64,000 nt of DNA from Cyclobacteriaceae bacterium (GTDB lineage Bacteria; Bacteroidota; Bacteroidia; Cytophagales; Cyclobacteriaceae): NCBI GenBank assembly GCA_028285685.1, contig JANQOR010000040.1:1-64000 (forward strand), given 5' to 3'. Shown piece after piece: positions 58,736 to 64,000 of the stretch (the first letter of the stretch is position 1; every line of letters begins with the position of its first letter). Position numbers and translations under genes: made by a program. The notes under the pieces were generated by a model, which saw only the letters and a list, made by a program, of their open reading frames with translations, was not told the DNA's origin and searched no databases.

Positions 58736-61447
58736 ATGATGAACAAAGTAGCCGGAATAGAATTGGTCCTTATTTCGTTTTTACTGCTTGGCGTTGATTT
58801 AAATGCTCAGGTTCACCCAGAGCTAAGGATTGACAAGCAGTATCATAGCAAGTTTCTCTACAATATTCTCAAGGACTTAAGCAAGACCTATGGGTTGACT
58901 TTTGACTATGACTCCGAAGAAGTTGAAAATCGTCGAATTCCATATGCCTCATTTAATGATAAAACGTTAACCGAAGCACTTGATTTTCTGCTTGGTCCAC
59001 AGGAGATCAAGTTTACCTTTCTCGGGAATAATACGGTTCTTATCAGAAAAAATCTGAACGAAATCCAGGCGATTACAAGACCGACCAGATCCAATCTGAA
59101 AATTGAAGGTGTGGTATATGAGAAAGAAACAGGCGAGAGCCTACCATTTGCCACAGTTCAAGTACTGGGAGAGAGGTTTGGTACCACCAGTAATGTAGAT
59201 GGCTATTTTACATTACAAAGTGTTCCCAGTGATACATCCACTCTCACCGTGCAGTACCTGGGTTTTCAGACTAAGATCTTTAAACTGTATCCCGAGTTGG
59301 TAGGGCAGGGGAAGATTGAGATTGATATGACGGTGCTTTCCACTCAATTGCGTGAGGTCGTTGTTTCAGAAAAAAAGGAACACATGATGCGAGCCACGGA
59401 TAAAATCAGCATGGTGTCTGTTTCCCCACGTCAGCTGTCGGGTCTACCAAGCCTGGGTGAAAAGGACATTTTTCGATCCATGCAGCTTCTGCCCGGCGTG
59501 AGTGCTACCAACGAAACTTCTTCGGGGCTCTATGTTCGAGGAGGAACACCTGATCAGAACCTGGTTCTTTTTGATGGTTTTAATGTGTACCACGTAGACC
59601 ATTTTTATGGTTTCTTCAGTGCGTTCAACGCTAATGCTGTAAAAAGTGTGCAATTGTATAAAGGTGGTTTTGAAGCCAAGTATGGTGGCAGGATCAGTAG
59701 TGTAGTCAATCTTACGGGGAGGGATGGAAATGAATATAAATCAGCAGGCTCCTTTGGATTTAGTGCTCTGAGTTTCAATGGGTCTTATGAAACTCCTTTT
59801 TCAGGAGGAAAAGGCTCAGCTTTTGTCGCCTTGCGGAGATCCTACACAGATGTGATTAGAAGTGGTATCTACAACGATATTTTCGACCTATTTCAGGAAG
59901 AGACTGATGCACCTGTAGCTGCAGGCAATGGACCAGGAGGTGGGAGGTTTGGTCAACTACAATCGGAGCCTGCCTTTCATTTTTACGATCTCAATGCAAA
60001 AGTGAGCTTTAGACCTTCTAACAAGGACATTTTTGCCGTCTCTCTCTACAACGGAAAGGACAATCTTGACAACTCAAACGATTTTAACAGTTCACAGTTT
60101 GGAGGTGCTTTTGGGGGCGGAGGAAACTCTTTCAACAATGAAACGGTCGATCTCACAGATTGGGGAAATGTGGGAGCAGGATTGAAGTGGAGCCGTCAGT
60201 GGAATGACCGACTATTTTCCAACTCCAATCTTTCTTACTCGAATTACTTCTCCAACAGGGAGCGATTTACCTTGGCTGAAATATCAACACAAGACAGCAC
60301 GTTCACCCTTCGGACTGGAACAGTCGAAAACAATGATGTGCGTGATATCAACATCAAGTCGGAGTGGGAATATACGCCTTCGGAAATTCATGATATCGGG
60401 TTTGGGTCTGAGATCATCTTCAGCAATGTGGACTACCTCCAAGTTCAAAATGATACGACAACGATCCTTGACAGGCATGATGCAGGAACGATTGCAGCTG
60501 TCTATGTGCAGGACGATTACAGATTGACCGCTGATCTGACTATCTCACCTGGTATTCGATTCACCTACTACAACAACACCTCACGAACGTACATCGAACC
60601 TCGGCTTGCGCTAAGCTACCAATTTTCGGAAGAATTGAGATTGAAAGGAGCTTGGGGAAGGTATAATCAATTCGTCACCCGCGTTGTGAGAGAGGATGTC
60701 TCACAGGGGAACAGAGATTTTTGGCTTTTAGCAAATGAAGAGCTGAATCCCGTCAGTTCCTCGACCCATTATATTGCCGGACTGAGCTACGAGTCCAACG
60801 CCTTTCTTTTTGATGTCGAAATATATCGCAAGGACATGACTGGACTATCTGAATATACCTTGCGATTTTCAAACAACATCAGAAACCGTTCGACGGAAGT
60901 CTCAGAGCTTTTTTACGAAGGAACCGGACATTCGCAGGGTATAGAATTTCTCTTACAGAAGAAGTTTGGGATGCATACCGGGTGGATTTCCTATACATTA
61001 AGTGAGACAATACATGATTTTCACGAACTTTCGCCTTCACCATTCCCTGCACTCCACGATCAAACCCATGAATTCAAGGTAGTAGAAAACCTCCGACTGA
61101 GGAATTGGACATTAGGAGCAACATGGGTTTATGCAACAGGAAAACCATTTACAGAGCCAATTGGAAGTTATGAAATCAGTCTTCTAGATGGAAACACAGG
61201 AACTTACATAAGTGTTGGTGAAAAAAACGGCCAAAGGCTCAGCAACTATCATAGGCTCGATCTTTCAATTACCTGCGATTTTGATTGGGAAACAAGCAAG
61301 GCTCAAATCGGGTTCTCGGTATTCAATGTGTATGACAATGTGAATGTGTGGTACAAGACCTACGACTTCATTGATGAGGACTTAATCGAAACTGATGTGA
61401 CCACGTTAGGGTTTACGCCAAATCTGTTTTTCAACATAAAATTTTGA
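58736..61447 (+). CDS. TonB-dependent outer membrane receptor with STN domain
   Basis: The 903-residue receptor has a signal peptide (ending LNAQVH), an STN-like domain (about 30-110, KFLYNILKDLSKTYGLTFDYDSEEV), a carboxypeptidase-regulatory domain (about 120-205), a plug (about 215-330, IFRSMQLLPGVSATNETSSGLYVRGGTPDQNLVLFDGFNVYHVDHFYGFFSAFN) and a barrel ending LFFNIKF. Two glycine-rich loops in the barrel (NGPGGGRFGQ near 400 and GGAFGGGG near 462) are unusual and may be surface-exposed. It heads an operon with a DUF4249 lipoprotein (3-bp gap) and a small helical protein. It is divergent from the LytS-LytTR pair. Ligand unknown. Confidence 0.94.
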   Translation: MMNKVAGIELVLISFLLLGVDLNAQVHPELRIDKQYHSKFLYNILKDLSKTYGLTFDYDSEEVENRRIPYASFNDKTLTEALDFLLGPQEIKFTFLGNNTVLIRKNLNEIQAITRPTRSNLKIEGVVYEKETGESLPFATVQVLGERFGTTSNVDGYFTLQSVPSDTSTLTVQYLGFQTKIFKLYPELVGQGKIEIDMTVLSTQLREVVVSEKKEHMMRATDKISMVSVSPRQLSGLPSLGEKDIFRSMQLLPGVSATNETSSGLYVRGGTPDQNLVLFDGFNVYHVDHFYGFFSAFNANAVKSVQLYKGGFEAKYGGRISSVVNLTGRDGNEYKSAGSFGFSALSFNGSYETPFSGGKGSAFVALRRSYTDVIRSGIYNDIFDLFQEETDAPVAAGNGPGGGRFGQLQSEPAFHFYDLNAKVSFRPSNKDIFAVSLYNGKDNLDNSNDFNSSQFGGAFGGGGNSFNNETVDLTDWGNVGAGLKWSRQWNDRLFSNSNLSYSNYFSNRERFTLAEISTQDSTFTLRTGTVENNDVRDINIKSEWEYTPSEIHDIGFGSEIIFSNVDYLQVQNDTTTILDRHDAGTIAAVYVQDDYRLTADLTISPGIRFTYYNNTSRTYIEPRLALSYQFSEELRLKGAWGRYNQFVTRVVREDVSQGNRDFWLLANEELNPVSSSTHYIAGLSYESNAFLFDVEIYRKDMTGLSEYTLRFSNNIRNRSTEVSELFYEGTGHSQGIEFLLQKKFGMHTGWISYTLSETIHDFHELSPSPFPALHDQTHEFKVVENLRLRNWTLGATWVYATGKPFTEPIGSYEISLLDGNTGTYISVGEKNGQRLSNYHRLDLSITCDFDWETSKAQIGFSVFNVYDNVNVWYKTYDFIDEDLIETDVTTLGFTPNLFFNIKF

Positions 61448-61450
61448 CTG

Positions 61451-62263
61451 ATGAAGCTAGTAGCATGCATAGCCAGTGCATTAATTCTATTTATCGGTTG
61501 TGATGACGCAACCGATATCGATGACGGTAAAAGGCTGATTGTTGAAGGTTACCTGTATGAGGGACGTCCGGTTCGAGGAATTAAGATAAGTGAGTTAGTT
61601 CCTTTGATTTCGGATGAACAGGAAAGCTATCGCGTTGAAAATGCACACGTAATCATAAGAGCTTCGGATGGAAGAGAGTATGAGTTATCGGATGATCAGA
61701 CCGAACCTGGATCCTATTTCAGTGACGAACTGATAATAGCCAGAGGTCTCATCTATGAGCTAGAAGTTCAATTCGATAACCAACGAGTTTTTGCCACGAC
61801 TTCTGTTCCAAGTTCTCCGACAGGTCTTGAGATCAGCAGCGATACAATAGAAATCGCTCAAATAAATGAATTCACTGACATCATCAATCAAAGAGACAGG
61901 GAGGACATTTCGATCGGCTGGGAGAACGATGAGGGAAATCCTTATTTCGTTAAAGTTGAAAACCGCCAGGGGACGGAGCTTATTTTTAATCTCAGTCTTC
62001 CTGATGGATTTGAAAACGCTTTTGAGTTCATAACAGAGCCTACAACTTCTGATTCCTACTTTTTGCGTGGTACTGTACTTGAGAGATATGGAACCCACGA
62101 TGTTATTCTCTTTTCGCTAAACCAGGAATATGCAGACTTATATAATACATCTGGCGAGGATTCCAGGTCTTTTTCGGAACCGTTAACGAACATTGAAAAT
62201 GGCTTAGGGATTTTTACGGCGTTCAGTAGTGACACTGTTCAATTCACCATTATAAAACCTTAG
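61451..62263 (+). CDS. DUF4249 lipoprotein
   Basis: The 270-residue protein has a lipobox FIGC (Cys17) and the typical DUF4249 start DDGKRLIVEGYLYEGRPVRGIKISELVPL, followed by a VENAHVIIRASDGREYELSDDQTEPGSYFSDELIIARGLIYELEV domain and a long second half. It is 3 bp after the receptor gene. It is the counterpart of the DUF4249 gene at 50133 but lacks that protein's cysteine cluster. It probably forms the extracellular lid or ligand-binding partner of the receptor, by analogy to SusD-like partners. Confidence 0.9.
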   Translation: MKLVACIASALILFIGCDDATDIDDGKRLIVEGYLYEGRPVRGIKISELVPLISDEQESYRVENAHVIIRASDGREYELSDDQTEPGSYFSDELIIARGLIYELEVQFDNQRVFATTSVPSSPTGLEISSDTIEIAQINEFTDIINQRDREDISIGWENDEGNPYFVKVENRQGTELIFNLSLPDGFENAFEFITEPTTSDSYFLRGTVLERYGTHDVILFSLNQEYADLYNTSGEDSRSFSEPLTNIENGLGIFTAFSSDTVQFTIIKP

Positions 62264-62268
62264 CAGCT

Positions 62269-62811
62269 ATGAAGAGACTCTTACTGGTACTTCACACCAC
62301 CTTGACCCTTTCCGTTGCAATGGCTCAGCGTCCTTCAATGGGTGGAGGTTTAGGACCGGAGCCTATCAAAGCCGAAGAGCTGGCAGAGATCCTGTTTTTG
62401 GAGCCAGAGAAAATCACGAAGAAAATCAAGCTGAAGGGACCCGAAGAAAAGCTCTTTTGGAAATTGACAAGTGATTACAATCAGGAAATTGACAGCATTC
62501 AGATTATAAACTTCAAGACCCTGGAGGAGGCCAACCGAGATTTACTGAGAGCCCAGGCAAATGCCATGCGAAACAGGGATCCTCGAGCTATGCAATCAAA
62601 CCTAATTGAGATTTCTAGAAAAATAGACCCGGTACTAAAGGCCAGCCGCCAGGCAAGGGAGAAATTGGTGAGTCGCGTGCAGATGATTGTGGACAGGAAA
62701 CAGTTTCAGAAGTTCGAGAAAATCTTATCCAGGGAAGTTGAGAATCTTAAACCCCGAATGTCTCAGGGGAGGCGGCCTTCCGGACGTACCGGTCAAGGTT
62801 CGAGGTTCTAA
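62269..62811 (+). CDS. Small secreted helical protein
   Basis: The 180-residue protein lies 5 bp after the DUF4249 gene and has a signal peptide (MKRLLLVLHTTLTLSVAMAQ). It has a Gly/Met/Pro-rich stretch (RPSMGGGLGPEP), a long helical middle (AEELAEILFLEPEKITKKIKLKGPEEKLFWKLTSDYNQEI; EEANRDLLRAQANAMRNRDPRAMQSNLIEISRKIDPVLKASRQAREKLV) and a basic, Arg/Gly-rich tail (SQGRRPSGRTGQGSRF). The pattern recalls Spy/CpxP-like periplasmic chaperones, but the LTxxQ motifs are missing, so I leave it unassigned. As the third gene of the receptor operon it may support receptor folding. Confidence 0.82.
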   Translation: MKRLLLVLHTTLTLSVAMAQRPSMGGGLGPEPIKAEELAEILFLEPEKITKKIKLKGPEEKLFWKLTSDYNQEIDSIQIINFKTLEEANRDLLRAQANAMRNRDPRAMQSNLIEISRKIDPVLKASRQAREKLVSRVQMIVDRKQFQKFEKILSREVENLKPRMSQGRRPSGRTGQGSRF

Positions 62812-62996
62812 CCCTAACTCGAGGTGCGATGGCTCTTGTAAACGCAAATGATTTGGACTGCTAATGGAATACCTTATCCAACTGGCACTTCTTATTATTC
62901 CAAAAACTATGGCCTCTTCGTTTGTTTTTACGTCTTGAATGGTGAAATTTAGGGAGGTCAGTGAACAAAGAAATTCCTCAGTAACAGCTTAGCGCA

Positions 62997-64000
62997 ATGG
63001 AAGATGCCATTTTGTATGATAGGTTACAATTTGCCTTCACTATAACCTTTCACTACCTGTTCCCACAACTCACAATGGGGCTTTCTCTGCTTATTGTGAT
63101 TCTCAAGTCAGTCTCGATAGTTAAGAAAAGTCCGCTTCACAACCTGGCAGCTCGATTTTGGATAAAGATATTCGCCATCAATTTTGTAATGGGTGTGGTT
63201 ACCGGGATTCCTATGGAGTTTCAGTTTGGTACCAACTGGGCAAAATTTTCAGAACTGACAGGAAGCATTGTTGGTCAGACGCTGGCGATGGAAGGGACCT
63301 TTTCCTTTTTTCTGGAAAGTGCCTTTATAGGAATCATGCTTTTTGGTGAGAAAAAGATGAGCCCCAAAATACATCTGTTATCCTGTGTTTTGGTGTTCGT
63401 AGGCTCATGGCTAAGTGGCTTTTTCATACTTGCAACGCATGCGTGGATGCAACATCCGGTCGGACACGTGATGGGGGAAAATGGAGAATTCATGCTCACA
63501 AGTTTCTCAGCATTGTTTACCAATCCCTGGCTCTTTTGGGAATATCTCCATACCATGATTGCTGCCGTTGTTACAGCTTCATTTGTAATGGCTGGAATTG
63601 GCGCTTTCTACATGCTATCGGGGACCAGTCAAGAGTTCGGAAAACTCTTTTTAAAGGTGGGAGTCATTGCTGGCTTTGTGTCTTCCAGTTTGGTGGCTTT
63701 TCCGACAGGAGATCAGCAAGCTAAAAACGTGGCTGAAATGCAGCCTTCGACTTTAGCGGCAATGGAAGGTCTTTTCGAAACACAGGAGGGAGCAGGAATC
63801 GTGCTGATTGGTCAGCCTAATATGAAACAAAAGCGAATCGATAATCCGATTCATATTCCTTATATCTTAAGCTTAATCACCTACAAGCGGTTTGATGCTG
63901 AAGTAAAGGGGATGAATGAGTATCCTTCGGATGAATTACCATCGAATGTTCCCTTGTTGTACTATTCGTTTCATATCATGGTTGGGTTGGGGACCCTGTT
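62997..64000 (+). CDS. cydA: Cytochrome bd ubiquinol oxidase subunit I (3' partial)
   Basis: An open frame from ATG 62997 runs to the window end (334 codons, cut by the edge). The N-terminus MEDAILYDRLQFAFTITFHYLFPQLTMG contains His19, the haem ligand of CydA. It is followed by KSPLHNLAARFWIKIFAINFVMGVVTGIPMEFQFGTNW, AKFSELTGSIVGQTLAMEGTFSFFLESAFIGIMLFGEKK with the conserved glutamates, FFILATHAWMQHPVGH and QNVAEMQPSTLAAMEGLF-type motifs (here KNVAEMQPSTLAAMEGLFETQEG). CydA with CydB forms the high-affinity terminal oxidase that reduces O2 to water with quinol as electron donor. The C-terminal helices and the quinol-binding loop end lie outside. It starts a new unit, 185 bp after the receptor operon. 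Confidence 0.96.
   Translation, partial: MEDAILYDRLQFAFTITFHYLFPQLTMGLSLLIVILKSVSIVKKSPLHNLAARFWIKIFAINFVMGVVTGIPMEFQFGTNWAKFSELTGSIVGQTLAMEGTFSFFLESAFIGIMLFGEKKMSPKIHLLSCVLVFVGSWLSGFFILATHAWMQHPVGHVMGENGEFMLTSFSALFTNPWLFWEYLHTMIAAVVTASFVMAGIGAFYMLSGTSQEFGKLFLKVGVIAGFVSSSLVAFPTGDQQAKNVAEMQPSTLAAMEGLFETQEGAGIVLIGQPNMKQKRIDNPIHIPYILSLITYKRFDAEVKGMNEYPSDELPSNVPLLYYSFHIMVGLGTL

Noticed and set aside
61760-62098. 112-codon minus-strand frame
   Set aside because: It lies opposite the DUF4249 gene; its composition fits a reverse-complement shadow.
63158-63724. Short frames (63158-63349, 63407-63724) as separate genes near the right edge
   Set aside because: They overlap the continuous CydA frame, which runs from 62997 to the window end and explains the region.

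Overview
The window reads as chromosomal DNA of a marine or soil member of the Bacteroidota, most likely order Cytophagales. The grounds are: paired TonB-dependent receptors with DUF4249 lipoproteins, a SusC-like plug, DUF4270 and kelch lipoproteins, PadR genes followed by FtsX/MacB-like permeases carrying an N-terminal prefix domain, two-component regulator propeller kinases, 7TM-AraC regulators, M56 (BlaR1-type) proteases and Bacteroidota-type promoters (TAnnTTTG -7 boxes). I see no rRNA, tRNA, CRISPR array, transposase or phage gene. Both ends cut a gene: a sigma-54 activator on the left and cytochrome bd subunit I (cydA) on the right.

Layout. 1-6.2 kb: the end of a PAS/sigma-54 activator, a GAF histidine kinase with a single-domain response regulator (preceded by a sigma-54-like promoter sequence), a Tat-type VOC protein, a membrane-anchored AraC regulator and two small secreted proteins. 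6.3-14.9 kb: two facing PadR-permease modules (PadR, permease, permease against permease, PadR), converging with a 2-bp gap. 15.0-17.9 kb: a secreted helical protein, a long RNA-like hairpin, an outer membrane barrel and a methionine-type aminotransferase. 18.1-24.1 kb: a propeller hybrid-type kinase without output domain, a rho-independent terminator, then a TPR kinase with a LuxR-type regulator.

24.2-32.8 kb is the most unusual part. A secreted PQQ-like propeller is followed by an operon of a secreted WD40-caspase protein, a secreted unknown and a CHASE2 membrane protein without output domain. Next comes an orphan BlaR1-type M56 protease under two BlaI-like operators, with no BlaI gene beside it. 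32.9-40.0 kb: a third PadR-permease module with its own operator repeat, a second 7TM-AraC regulator, a small secreted protein, a sterol-desaturase-family hydroxylase and an ABC membrane domain that lacks an ATPase.

40.3-62.8 kb encodes the cell envelope: a 1959-residue alpha-2-macroglobulin-like protein with a SusC-type carboxypeptidase-regulatory and plug segment inserted in it, an amidohydrolase lipoprotein, a TonB receptor/DUF4249/MG-like operon, a DUF4270/kelch/barrel operon, a LytS-LytTR pair, and a second TonB receptor/DUF4249/small-protein operon. The two receptor operons are parallel in content. The LytS-LytTR pair is divergent from the second one, with repeated TTATTGA motifs and a palindrome between them, which suggests local control.

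Recurring themes are: (i) PadR-permease modules, each next to a small secreted protein and controlled by palindromic or repeated operators; (ii) TonB plug-like segments reused outside receptors, in proteins with macroglobulin-like domains; (iii) a dense set of envelope sensors. All functions are assigned by reading motifs; no database search was possible.
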